This document shows, in pieces, positions 41,800 through 53,743 of a stretch of 64,000 nucleotides of DNA (positions are counted from its first letter, which is position 1; every line of letters starts with the position of its first letter). The DNA lies in the NCBI GenBank assembly GCA_038503035.1, contig JAVSML010024234.1, positions 238,826-302,825 of the forward strand. The letters are read 5' to 3'. The stretch is from Crocodylus rhombifer (taxonomy: Eukaryota > Chordata > Crocodylia > Crocodylidae). The notes beneath the pieces were generated by a model. It made no database searches. It was not told the origin of the DNA and saw nothing but the letters and a program-made list of their open reading frames with translations. The translations under genes and the position numbers were made by a program.

Positions 41800-44120
41800 A
41801 CAAAGCCGAGTGAAAGCCACAGAAATGTTCAAATTAACTGCAATTACTTGTGGTTAACTGAAATTTTCCCATGCCACCTGGCTTAATTTCCCCCAAGTCC
41901 TCCTGGAAGTCCCCACACCAGGTAACTTAATGGGGGCTATGGCTTTCTCACACACCCCCATCCAAATCCCATCTTGGGGTGGGGTGGTGGAAGAGAGCTA
42001 TGACTTATGGCTGTGGAAAGGCTGGAAGCCACAGCATAGAATGACCAGGAGGGAGGAAGCAAACAGTTATATATATTAATGAGGAGAAACAACATGTCAA
42101 CATACAGCGGGGCTAGGTGTAGAACAAATGTTCGTGAAGGCACAGGTTACAAGTGAGGTTGGCCTGCTGTCCGTCTGCATTTGCTTAACTCTGTGATTGC
42201 CTATTAATTACCACTGTTAATATGTGCTCATCCATTGGACAATTTGACTTTTTGGGTGGAGTGGGGTCCTCTTCTGCACTGTGTTGCTTCATCATTGCAG
42301 AAGCTCATAATAAGACCCAAAGGTGCTCCAGCACCAACTCTCCAGATCTACGGTCTTAAAAAGCTGTCTCCCTGTTCCTTTAGAAAGCAAGCATCAGTGC
42401 AGTTCAACCAGGTTGATGCCAGTGGATTCAGCCCAGCTAGCTGGCTCCATAATACAACCACAGCCCCCCAGCCTTCTCCAGAGAGGGCTGCACATTTCAC
42501 CAGAACCAGGTGAAAGCCATGGAAAAGTTCAATTAACCAGTGACTTACAGTTAATTGAAAATTTCCTATGCTACCTGGCCTCATTTTCCTCAAGCTTCAC
42601 TGGCCTTCCCATGGCCAAGCAGCTTGATGGGAAGCTGTGGCTTTCCTCCATAACCCACCTCACTGTGAGGCTGTGGAGAGGATGAAAGCCTGAGTGTGTA
42701 GCTGCTGGCAGAGAGGAGGGGAATGCAAAACGTGCTCCTGCCTTGTTAAACCTCCTCCTGGTGGCTGCAGCTCTGCAGTGGTAAGGGAAGCTGGACCATG
42801 GAGCTGTTGGGAGGGAAGTCAGGGTAGAGGGAGCCTGAAGCTTTTCCCTCTCCCGGTAGCTCCGTGCTCTAGATTCACCTACCAACATGGAGCAAAGCTG
42901 CCAGGAAGATGTTTAGCACAGCAGGAGCATGGAGCTGCCTGCCTGTTGGCACTGGATTTATGACCCAGATACCTTGTTTTGAGTGGACCCAAAACCCTCA
43001 GACCAACCATGACCTTTCTATTTGATAATAGGCAAGTTTTACTGATACACAGTGATAGCAGATAAGAATAATGCAAACAATTCTGTATCTACCAATCGTA
43101 GGGCTGTCATCAGAGGGAAGGTACATCTAGCCAGTACGCAAGCTTCACCCTGAAGTTCTCTCTTGCATGTCAGATGTCAGAAGCCTGGAGGTCAGAGGTC
43201 AAGGCCCTCCTCCCAGTGGGTTGGATGAAATGGGCTGGTGTTGTGCCCTTTGTCCATGATGGCCTCAAGTTTCCCTCTTGGGGATCCCCTGCTTCTCTGA
43301 AATCCCTTCTTTTGTATCCTTTCCTCCTCCTGATGACTCTTCATCTTTGGCCATCACTGATTGGTCTCTCTGTGGTCATCATACTGTCCATGTTCTGCCC
43401 TGTCAGCATATTCCTTTGTTTCACAAGCCCATCACATGCATACATCCTAATCTGGGCTTTCCCCATCTTCTCCTAATTTGGTCTGTTCCCCAAAACCAGA
43501 AATCTCAAGGGCCCTGCAGTTGGGCACTGTGACCTAGTGCCACCTTATCTTATGTTATGAAATAGTGTGGTACATATCTTTAATTTCCCAGCCTGTGTGT
43601 CTGCTTGCTGTCTGCCTATCAGATACAGTGGGCCTTGAGGAAACTTTCACAAGCAAGCTTTTTAGAAATCAATTAACCATTGCCATTGCCCTGGACCATT
43701 GTTCTAATACATATATACTTTACAAGACAATTCCCAAAAGCAAACCTCTAAATATCATTTTCTAGCCCTCTCTGCCATGCTAAATCCCTTCCCTCTCACT
43801 CTGCTACTAGTGGTTCCATGCTCCTGCCTCTACAACTCAGCTTCTAGAGGCTCCAGGCTGTGGCTTCCAGCCTCTCCACAACACAGCCCTCTCCAACACC
43901 CCAACCCCAGGACAGGAACAGAGGGGTGCTGTGGAAGGATTCTATAAACCCCATCTAGCCACCTGGCCAGGGCATAGATGATGCGGCTAAGGGGAAATGA
44001 AGTCAGGCAATGAGGGAAAATTCCAATTGACCATGGTTAACTGAACTTTTCTGTAGCTTTTGCCTAGCTCCAGGCAGAATGTGCAGCCCTCTCCTAGGAA
44101 GCCTGGGGGTGTAGAATCAG
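41800..44120. repeat. cluster of related unclassified repeats
   Basis: The segments 41805-42010 and 42515-42680 share a gtgaaagccang..aanttcaattaac..ttaactgaaaattt core in the same orientation. The segment 43985-44060 has a version in the other orientation. A separate pair, 43873-43925 and 44202-44250 (ctctccacancacagccctctcc then aggacaggaacag), is a direct repeat about 330 bp apart. These are probably pieces of foldback elements. No gene seen in 41.8-44.1 kb. Confidence 0.45.
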
Positions 44121-45140
44121 GCCGGGGGGCTGGGATCAGGTCAGAAGGGTTCAACAGAGCAGCCTGACATGGGGCCAGATGGCTTGACTCAGATCAGGGG
44201 CTCTCCACAGCACAGCCCTCTCCCACTCCCCCCACCTCCCAGGACAGGAACAGTATAGAGCCTGTGAAGGGAAGCCACAGTCTTCCTGCTTCTCCACCCC
44301 CCAGTAACTCTATGGTGAGCACTGGCAGGGCCCTGCCTGCCCCTGGACAGTACCACCCCTTGGGCAGTAGAGCTTGGTGGATAGATTGTCCATGGAGCAG
44401 GGTGGGTTGGGGAAGCTGAGCATAGTGCATCTTGGGATTCTGGAGGACTCAAATTGCTCACCTTATCTTTGTGGGAGAAGACTGATGTTACCACAACACA
44501 ACTAGGGTAGTATGACTCAGAGACACTCCTTGACTAAGTGGTATAAATGTGAGATGCTCAGAGGACACCTACAGTGGGTCTTCCTATTTAATATAAAGGT
44601 ACTCACATTTTAAGTACTTTTGGTGTGGCATAAGGGCAATGGATAACAGTATCCTTTGTTAACTTCAACAAATCGCTTCCAATTTGCACCAGCTAGGGAT
44701 CAGAAATTTTGGGGGGCAATGGCATCACAATGGCTTTTCTGAGAAAGTAGATGCTTGGAGAGTCCATTGGTGTCTTTTACAATTTATTTAAAATTTCGCC
44801 TTTTCCTAGGTAAATGACAGAGACTGAAAAGATTATATGGATCATGTGTGAAACAGATTTTATCAACAGCCTCCTTGTCTAGCCAGATCTGGAAGGTCCC
44901 TGTATAATGCTTCTGAGCCTTATCTGCCCTGCCATTACAGCCCTTCCTCTCTACTTTCCCTTTAATCCCTATTGCATCCACTGTTGATGGACATCAGCCC
45001 TTCTTTCTTGCCAGACTGTGCAGTCCTGCAGTCTCTCCTGGAACCCTGTCCTTCTCTCCTTCACATTTCTTCTGTTTGTAAAGCCCCAAACACTCATGAC
45101 TTCCTCTAGATACATTCACTTCTGTGCCCTTTGGACAGAT
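44121..45140. other. no recognisable gene
   Basis: Short frames only, with no named repeat other than the direct repeat noted at its start. Confidence 0.5.
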
Positions 45141-46515
45141 TCTATAAAGTCATAGGATTAGAAGGGACCTCAGAAATCATCTAATCTGACCATCTGCACA
45201 AATGCAGAAGGCACTGTCCCTAAACCATCCCAGATAAATGCTTATCCAGCTTATTGAAGGAGATTCAATGACTTCCCTGCACAATTTGTTTCACTGTCCT
45301 ACTGTTCTGACAGTCTGGCTGCAATTTAATCCTATTGCTTCATTTCTTGCCCCCTGCAACAAAGGGGGCCTATTGTTCTCCCCCTTTTTTATGACAGCCT
45401 TTCAAGTACTTGAAAGTTGATGTCCTATCCTCCCACCTTCATCTTCTTTTCTACACTTGATCTTAGCCAAAAGGCCAAGTACTAAACACAGCCAGCTCCC
45501 ACCCTTTTTCTCCTACAGTTTGCCTTCTGTCCCTTTTATCATCTTTACCACTTAACTCCTCATTTTCCCATCCTCCTCATTTTTCCATCTCTCTCTTAAA
45601 ATGCAGAGTCTAAAACTGCACACAATACTCTATCTGAGGCACAACCAACACTAAATAGATTGGTACCATCACCTCCAGCATTTTGCATACAGAGGTCCCA
45701 TTCATTTAGTCTAAAATTGTAGCCACCAGAAAAGTAAATGCATCACCTTCAATGTGTGATGCAACATGATCCCCCAGATCCTTCCTGGAAACACTCCTGA
45801 TGGTCAATCACAGCCCATTCTGTGTTTGTTTATTAGGTTTTTCTTCCTAGATGTAGCACCTTATACCTGTCTTTGCTGAATTTCATTGTTTTGCTTATTT
45901 CCCAGGTGTACAGTTTATCAAGTTCCTGTTGTTAATCAAGTTTATTTAGTTCCTCTTATCTTCCAGAATTGTTTGCAACCCCTAGTAGTGTTGTCATCTC
46001 CAGACCTGAATGGGAAACTCTCTATTTCAGTATCCAAATCTTTAATGCAAACAGTAAGCACCACCTGAACCAGAGCAGATCCCTGTGGAGCCACACTTAA
46101 AACCTCCTGCTGTTCTGACATTGATATATTTAGTTATTCTTGTGGTTATTCAGTCAATGATGTAGTTATTTAACAGTAATACTAGCAGGCCTACATATCT
46201 TCAAGTATGCTATGCTCATGTTATTTCTTACATCCACCAATGCAGTTACCCTGTCAAAGAGGGAAAAATTGGTTAATTGGTTCTTAACCAATTCATATTG
46301 AATGCAATATTCACCTCTTTGCCCCTCCAGGTGTTTAGGAATGCACTTTTTAAAATTTGCTTCAATAACTTCTCAAGTAGGGTGACTGGTCTATAACTTA
46401 CCAGTCCTTCCTTTTTCCCATTTTTAAAGATGGGCTTTCCATTAGCCCTCCTCCTGTCCTCAAAGACCTTGCCAGTAGTCCACAAATTTCCAAATATTAT
46501 TGCCTGTGACTAACA
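45141..46515 (-). mobile_element. old CR1 LINE, RT to 3' end
   Basis: The right end of the minus reading (46510-46270) shows the VFEDRRRANGKPIFKNG and SYRPVTLLEKLLK blocks. Around 46010-46100 lies the complement of the PQGS..LFNIF box region. The element ends at 45141-45170 with the complement of the CR1 3' terminus (tctataaagtcatagg..agaagggacct). Much more diverged than the other CR1 copies. A U2 snRNA piece is embedded near its 3' part. Confidence 0.72.
45451..45478 (-). ncRNA. U2 snRNA fragment (about 26 nt) inside CR1
   Basis: The minus strand holds GGCCTTTTGGCTAAGATC and continues through AAGTGTAG, 26 contiguous matches to the 5' region of vertebrate U2 (about nt 11-36, including the branch-site-recognition neighbourhood). 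Flanks on both sides are CR1. It is a fragment, not a gene: no Sm site, no 3' stem-loops. Confidence 0.75.
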
Positions 46516-47900
46516 TTTTCTTCAGCAGCTCAGAATAATTTCCTAAGGCTCTGCTGACTTAATTTTATTCAAATTTGTCCAAAGCTCTCTGACATACTAT
46601 TTACCATGATCCTTAACCATTTTACTCAAATATAAGATGACCGTCATTATAAGATAATGCCCCAACAATTAGATTCTATATATATGGAAAATTCACAAAT
46701 TTGTTACAATTTGCCAGGTATAGAATCTAATTATTGGAGGTTTGTCTAGAATTTGTCCCTCTCCCACTGCTACAGCAGGAAAAGTATATCGGGGGGAAGA
46801 CAGGTCCCTTAACTTCCCCCCAATTTCTTCCCCCTGCAGCCTCTTCCCCAAGTCTTTATTATCAGAACCTGCCCTCCCTGAACACATAGAAGTAAGGAAC
46901 AAATTTGAAGAAACTGACCTCCAAACAAGCACAGGTGTAGCAATTTGCATATAGTATCCATAGACTTCACTCATACAGAATTGATATGTCACCTTTTTTG
47001 AAACTCTTACACGCTTTAGCATTAGTACTCCATAAACACACTTTTAAGCAGCACTTTAGCACTTACTTATATATAGCACAAACTATACATGATATTAGTC
47101 CAAAGCCAAACACATATCATCTACCATATAGCTCTTTGGGCTGGGCCCCACCAAAGTCAACAGTATTTCAAGCAATGGTGACCCCTCAGCTCAGCAATGC
47201 TCAGTATATGTGTGTACTTCAGATACCCCTCACAAAGGATCAATGTGCTAATTAGCCCCCCCCCCATGACTGGAACCAAGTGTTCCTGTCATGAGTCCTG
47301 GGATGCTCCAAAAATGTTTATGCAAATGAAGCATAGGCAATCTGGTTTGGCTTCACCTCAAAGAGGACAGGGACACACTAGACAGGCTGAGAAAATAACC
47401 AACAAAGGGATTCTAGGTGAACTGTCTGGGGCCTTGTTTGATGTTCTCCAGACATTTTAGATGCAGGGGGAAAACAAGAATCATTGGAAGTGTTTAAGAA
47501 AGGTACAGCTCAGCTGTGGGAGTGAAGAGGAAATAAAAATGTATAAAGTGTAGTGGCTCACCATGACTTGAAATAGAGCTGGCACGGGGGGGAAGAGGGA
47601 ATGACTGTGCTTAATGGGTGCTATGGTATATCTTATTTACATGGGTTATATTAACATATCCTTGTGGTAAGTTATCCTCAGTATATTTGTCCAATATATG
47701 CTATCTATTTTATAGTCACGCTCACTGTTGGCTGTATTTAATCAGCTTCATACTTGGCTTCTATTGCTGATCACATACTGTTTTGGGCAGTAGTTTAATG
47801 ATAGAAGATATATTTAATGAGGTTTCCTTGTGTGAGCATAAGATGAAAGACTTTTTTCCCCATGCTAATGGGACAAAAAAACCCTCAGCTTGTATTTGAG
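46516..47900. other. no recognisable gene
   Basis: AT-rich with short frames, a TATATA stretch near 46676 and nothing that can be named. Confidence 0.5.
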
Positions 47901-48128
47901 TAAATACAGCCTTTATAGAATCTTGTTGAACTTAACTTTGCTTGCCAGTTGTATCACATTTTCTGCCTTTGCTTTCCTGACTTAGTTCTGATGTTCTCAC
48001 TATTCCTTGGCCTACTTCCTTTCCTTTCTTTCCACTGGGTATATGCTTCTCTCATTGATTTTAAGATAGCAAAAAAGTTCTTTGTGTAGCCACATCAGTT
48101 CCATGGGCTTTTCTTATCATCCCTCCAT
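47901..48128 (-). mobile_element. possible old LINE fragment
   Basis: The wording at 48070-48125 (a ttctttgtgtagccacat-type stretch) parallels 345-400 in the same orientation. It is probably the same old LINE part. Weak. Confidence 0.3.
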
Positions 48129-48134
48129 GTTGGA

Positions 48135-48405
48135 AGACAAGATTGTTTGGGAAAATCTAATATCTTTTATTAGACCAACTAAAATAGTTGGAAAAGTTCT
48201 TCTTTGCAAGCTTTCAGGTGCAAACATCCTTCTTTAGGCAGAGGGAGCATCCCTCCACCTGAAGAAGAGTGTTTGTACCTGAAAGCTTGCAAAGAAGAAT
48301 TTTTTTCCAGCTATTTTAGTTGGTCTAATAAAAAATATTAGATTTACCCAAACAACCTTTCCTGCCTATGTCCTTAGACCAACACAGCTACAACCAACCA
48401 ACACT
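48135..48405. repeat. inverted-repeat element with GGTCTAATAAAA-type arms
   Basis: Arms of about 80 bp, 48150-48235 and 48250-48345, are reverse complements (an aatatcttttattagacc arm, then gcaaagaagaa and ctttcaggt). A tail ending accaacacagctacaacc follows. Single-arm relatives are at 13278-13360 and 60740-60890. No coding capacity. Confidence 0.6.
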
Positions 48406-48458
48406 ACTCCATGTTGGAATACCTTTTTGTTGACCCTCTAATGCTACCTCCTATAACA

Positions 48459-48830
48459 GGGGTGGGCAAAATGGTGAATCTAGCCAGTGGCCGGACTCCA
48501 TTTCCCAGCAGCCCTTGCCCATGTTTCTGTGGCCAGTTTCCACAGAGACCCCAAGAGCAGCAGGGCCACAATAGCATAGGGTTAGGGTTTCCATGGAGAC
48601 TGGCCCAAGCAGTGCTGGCAGGTCATGCGGCTGGGTGGGGAGCTGCACTGGGGCTAGGGCTGGGATCTTGTGGCAGTGAGAATGCAGGCCAGAGCTGGGG
48701 CAGAGCTGCAGTGCAGAGCATCTGCATAGGCTGCTGTGAAATGTCCCTGTCAATATGGGCAGCCTCTGGCTCCAGCTCTGTCCAAAGCAATGGGAAAAGG
48801 ATGGTCATTTTGAAATAGGAAAAATATTGT
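48459..48830. mobile_element. possible hAT-type repeat
   Basis: It begins CAGGGGTGGGCAAAATGG, a terminus commonly seen on vertebrate hAT elements, and is GC-rich inside. The right end was not identified. The 135-codon plus frame (48411-48818) starts outside it and is probably chance. Confidence 0.35.
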
Positions 48831-51800
48831 GAAAGGAGTTGAAAAGTCATAAATGGCTTTAAAATATAATCTTCATCTTGTGGAACTCATGGAAGAATGG
48901 GAGTTGGGCATGTCTACTTTGATTTCATGTCTCCTATTTGCATTTTGAAAAATTTTAGTTTTTATTTCAACAAAACCTGTTCAGATCCTCAGAATGTAAA
49001 ATACCAGAATGTTTGTCATTTTACGGGATTGGTTGGAAAGCAGATCCACGTTTAGAGGAAGCTAATAATATTTCTTACCTTCTGCTCACAGCAACAGTAG
49101 GGTATAGTCAATGAGACACACTCTGTAAGCAGCCCCTTTGGATTCCCATTTCCATAACATGACTAACCATGCACACTCTCCCAGAGCAACAAGCTTTCTT
49201 ATGCTCTCCTCTCCACTGACAGCCAGCCAGAGTAAGAGTTTCAAGTCCTCCTGAGGAAGTGCCGTTCTGCTAACTAATAACACACACAACCCTCTATCCC
49301 TGCCCTCACATTACTTTTAGCTACTGGGACCTGTTTCACATGACCAAGTACAAAACCATACCAAATCAGTTGCCATTATCATCCATGAGACAAGAATCCA
49401 GTAGTCTATTAAACTAAAAGAGAGAACATGCTTGTATTGAATTCCTGTGTTCCCTTCTGAAAGAGAGTTATGACCCTGTGCTGGTCATAGGGAAGACTTT
49501 AGCCACTACACCAGCTACTACTGATGATTTGGCAACAGAGCATGTAAAGTGGAGAAAGAGAGAGAGCTCTTTTTGTGAAGTATGTGTGCAGATGGGCACT
49601 GTGCTTGGAGTCAGCAAGTCTGGAATCCCAGCAATCAGAGGAAGTCATTATGACATTTTCAGGGAAGTCAACATTACAGGGTTATGCAGCTAGGCAGAGC
49701 AAGTCTAATGTTTGCCTGGAGAACTGAAAATGTAAAATACTCTCCAAATATTATTATTAGTGTAGCTTTCCTTTACAGGAACATGAAAAAAGTAATCTGA
49801 GGACAGAAGGAAGAGATTCAGACTACAGCCCTTGAGAAAGAGGAAGGTGTCCGTATAGAGTGATCAGAAATCAGAGATGGCTCTATAGGGAAAAGCTGCA
49901 AGAGCACTGGAAAAAAACGGAGAAATGAAAAATGAGGGCTCAACTACTCTCCACATGGTCTCAGAAGCCTGGAGGCAGGCTTAGGACTGACTGGACAGGT
50001 GTGCAGGCTAAAGAGATTATACCCCTTTGGCCCATACCTGAGAAGCATTGTCTGTCCCTGAGCACAAAGCTGCTTTGAAAACAGAGTCCAGCTCTTTGAA
50101 CATTACCCCTTGCACAGGAGAAACCTGCAGAGCTACAGAGATGTCACCATGGCCATGTTCTAGCCCTCTCCCTTCCTACTCCAGCCATGCTTGTCACAGA
50201 GCACAGAACCTTGCCTACGTGCATGGGGCAGAGTAGAGGTCCCTGTGCACCTTTATGGCATTGCCAAGAGAATGAACACCTGCCACTCCAGCTTAGCAGG
50301 AGCCCAGGATATAATTCTTGTGATTGTCATTTGGGAAAGGACCCTTGAAAGCGTTTCACTTAGGAAATGAACCAGTTAGTCTGTAATGAGCCACCCTATA
50401 AAACTCAAAATGAATAGAAGTTGTCCAAGGTCATTTCCACACTATTTCACTTAAGTAAACACTGCAAACTTTAATAGGCTATGAAGAGCCAAGCAAAACA
50501 GATTTTAAAAATTCCACCTTACACCAAGCAGAAGAGAGTTTATATAACAGCACATTTCCTGGACAGTCTCATAATTAGACTAATAAATGGCATGGCTCTA
50601 CTGAACCGGCTTCTATTTGTGCAGTGCACCGTTATGTCAGCAGGAGTCACTCTGAAAATATGAATTGTGTATATTTTTGCAGATCTTTGTTAAATAAATA
50701 GGTAAATTGAGTTAATGAGAAGAAGAAGAAAAGGAGGAGGAGGAAGAGGAGGATAATTCAACCTGCTATTTTTATGGCTTTGCCTTAAAAATCCTTGTCA
50801 GGTGAAGTATCAGTCAGGTGGACTCAGGAATGTGAAAACCTTCTCACATAAGTAACTTATTTCCAGCAGATGATTTTGAACCAAGCACATGAATAAAACT
50901 AAGACTAAGAAACACATGGAAATAGCATACCTGTGTTCCCCCATGAAAGAAAAAACATGTTAAAAACATCCAGCTGGTGGTATACATACTTTAGGTCTGT
51001 GGATTTTAAAAGACAGGCAAAAAAGGCATAAATTATGTGTCTTTTTTCCTGCTTGACTGCTTCCAGCATTCCAACTGCTGCGTGTCTATTTGTATGGCCA
51101 CCTTAGCAGCTTTCCTAGCAGTGGCCAGAGGATGGAAGAGGCTTGACTTCCCTGTGCCTGGGGTATAGATAGACTTACCAAACCCTCACTTCTTGCTTTT
51201 AATCATATACGTGGCAGTCAGAAAATCTCTACTATTTTTCTCTCCTCAGAGCAATGTAACTCCATTTTTCTTTCCACAGTTAATGCTACATAGCACCTCG
51301 TTTTTTTTCTCCTGAACATCACCTTAAAATATAGATTCTGTCAGTTCTTAGTTAATGACAAACCCAGTGTTTAAAAAACAAGAGCCTAAGGAGAGGCCCC
51401 TCTTGCCACAACAAGTTCTCTTCCTCTGGAGGGAATGAGGAATGTTTCCTGTGCCTCAGAGAAGGGCATTTGGCCAAAACTGCCAGATCTGTATCTCTTT
51501 CTTCAATCAGGATCTAAAAGATGGTAGGCCATACTGTTTCTTGTCAGAAGGGACCCACAGGGGGAAACATGGAGGTTCTTGAGGCACAGGCTGTTCTTCC
51601 CTGACTACATCAAAATGGCAGGCTGCATATTAAAGAGGGATTAGTGTGGGAAAACTTCCCAAAGGAGTCTTTTGGAGGCAGCCAGTTATCCAAGGTCCAA
51701 GTTCCTCAAAAGGAACTGCAAGAAGTGGTGTATTGCCAGGAGGACACATTGTGTGAATACCTCAGGTAATGGACCTTCAGTCTTCCCAAGCCGTATGCAT

Positions 51801-51995
51801 GGGAGTCAGGGGGGGCACATCCCCCCCAGCAGCCAGTCAGCAACTGGGGGGGGTGTTTCCCCATGGTCAACCTCACCAACTGGGGGCTCAGGGGGGCAGT
51901 CCCTGCCCATCGCCTAAGCAGGAAACGCTACCTGTCAGGGGGTACAGGTATACCTCCATGTACCCCCTACACATCACCACTGGCCTTATGCATAC
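48831..51995. other. no recognisable gene
   Basis: No frame above about 82 codons and no named repeat, apart from the purine microsatellite noted separately. Confidence 0.5.
50717..50752. repeat. (GAA/GGA)n purine tract
   Basis: GAAGAAGAAG turning into GGAGGAGGAGG on the plus strand. Confidence 0.85.
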
Positions 51996-52278
51996 TAGAC
52001 CTGTGCAAAGAGGCTAGTATTCACTTTGGATTCATCCAATTCAGGCAAAAGTGATTCAATCTGGTGATTCCTCCCATGCAGAATGGGGCAGCAGGGATCA
52101 TCCCACCACCACCCAGCAGCACCTGGTGAGCACCAGGGCTATTTTATAAAGCACTGGGAGCTAAGACAGGCAGGGGGGACCTGGTCCCCTGATTTGATTT
52201 GGATTCAGAGATTTGGCCACCAAATCAGGCCAAATCTCCTCCGAATCAAATCACCACCCAAAGTTTTGCACAGCCCTA
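51996..52278. mobile_element. non-autonomous hAT-like element, family A copy 2 (283 bp)
   Basis: The left end is TAGACCTGTGCAAAG and the right end ..TTTTGCACAGCCCTA. Flanks ATGCATAC (51988-51995) and ATGGATAC (52279-52286) agree at 7 of 8. GATTC/GAATC-rich subterminal blocks match those of copies 1 and 3. A shortened internal-deletion form. Confidence 0.82.
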
Positions 52279-52286
52279 ATGGATAC

Positions 52287-53735
52287 CATAATGTAAACAT
52301 TCTCCTTAGACCCAGGGTAGTTGATTATATAGAGGTCTGTGTCTGTGACTCTTGGGGAAGCATAGAGGCTGGGGAGCAGTTGGGGAGGTGGGGTGGGGTC
52401 ACCAGCCCCCTTGGAGATAGGGTTACCACCTGTCCCTATTTTATCTGAGAAGTCCCAATTTTTTGCCTCCAGTTTTGTGTCCTGTTTGAACTATTCTGTC
52501 CCTGCTTTCCATTTCAATTGTAGGTTTTTTTCAGCCACAGGAGTCCCCTATTCAGCTAGATTCTCTGGAACTTCTTAAGCCCCAGTCTGCTGCCTAAATC
52601 TTCTCAGCCTAAATTTCCCTTCACCCTAATCTTCTTCCTGCCTCATCTGGGTTTCCCCAGCCATTCTGGTTCCACTCAGCTAGGCAGCAGTTCTGTCCCC
52701 GAGCTGCCACTTCCACTTCTGGCTCCTCCAGAGCTTCTCTGTGCTGCCGCTGCTCCTCCTTCCTTGGCTTCATGGAAGCTTCCTCACTGCTCTCCTGTGA
52801 GAGCACCCTGCTAAATCTAAAGACTGCCAGTTCCCTCCTCTGCTCTCCAGGAGGCTTCCCAGCCAGTTGACTACATATAAATGCACTAAAGGATAGAGAA
52901 GTAAAGGATATTTGCAACACTCCAAAGAAGAAACAAGAAAAGTCCAGTTCTTTCATGGTTGTATGGCTGTTAGAGCCTGAATGTACAGCATGGCTTGCAA
53001 AAAGTAATGGCCCAAAATAGCCCAGTGCACCTCATGCCCAATGCCATTTTTTGTTAAAAATGTAGGAACTGGCACTGTGAGAAAGCATGTGAACATGCAG
53101 GCATTCTGGTTCTTAGCAAAATTAAAAAATTAAGGCAGAATTTGCACTGAATGTTTCACAATCAAGGATACTTCCAAGGAGAAACTAGTCCCATTGCTAC
53201 TGAAACAGCCTGTGCATGCCAAGCATTTGTGCATTATCAGAGCTACTTGTTGCTTAACTGTGGGCTGAGGCTGACTGCCAAAGTACTTCTGGATTCAAAA
53301 TTGAGTCAAAACATTAATTATGGAAGAACAAAATCTGAGAGCATTGTGGAAAACATTTTGGCACCCTATTTAGCTGAGCTGCTGGTGGATGATCTCAGGC
53401 ATAAAGCCATTTTCCATAGCCACAGAAGCTTCAAATTAGGGCAACATTAAATATTACCTACTGGTTATACAACATTTTTCCCAGTCCAGAGGTGTTGGAG
53501 AGACTTGATTTCTTGCAACGATTCTGAGGAGACAACCCAGGCTATTGGTAACAAACTATGTACTCTTTTATATTACAATGACTAGAAAGTGGAAAACTTA
53601 ATATTATTTGCAACTGATAATGCAACAGTAAATTAAGGAAAAAAAATATTCTGTATTTTGCAGCTTGAAAGCATCACAACCTAACTTGCTGCAAACAAAC
53701 TGCAGTGCCTGTATACCTCATAACAGGCAAACATA
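52287..53735. other. no recognisable gene
   Basis: A minus frame of 111 codons (52956-52621) and a plus frame of 99 codons (53151-53450) have no recognisable domains. Confidence 0.45.
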
Positions 53736-53743
53736 GTTGTAAG

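Noticed and set aside
45451..45478. Functional U2 snRNA gene
   Set aside because: Only about 26 bases match; no Sm site, stem-loops or promoter elements.
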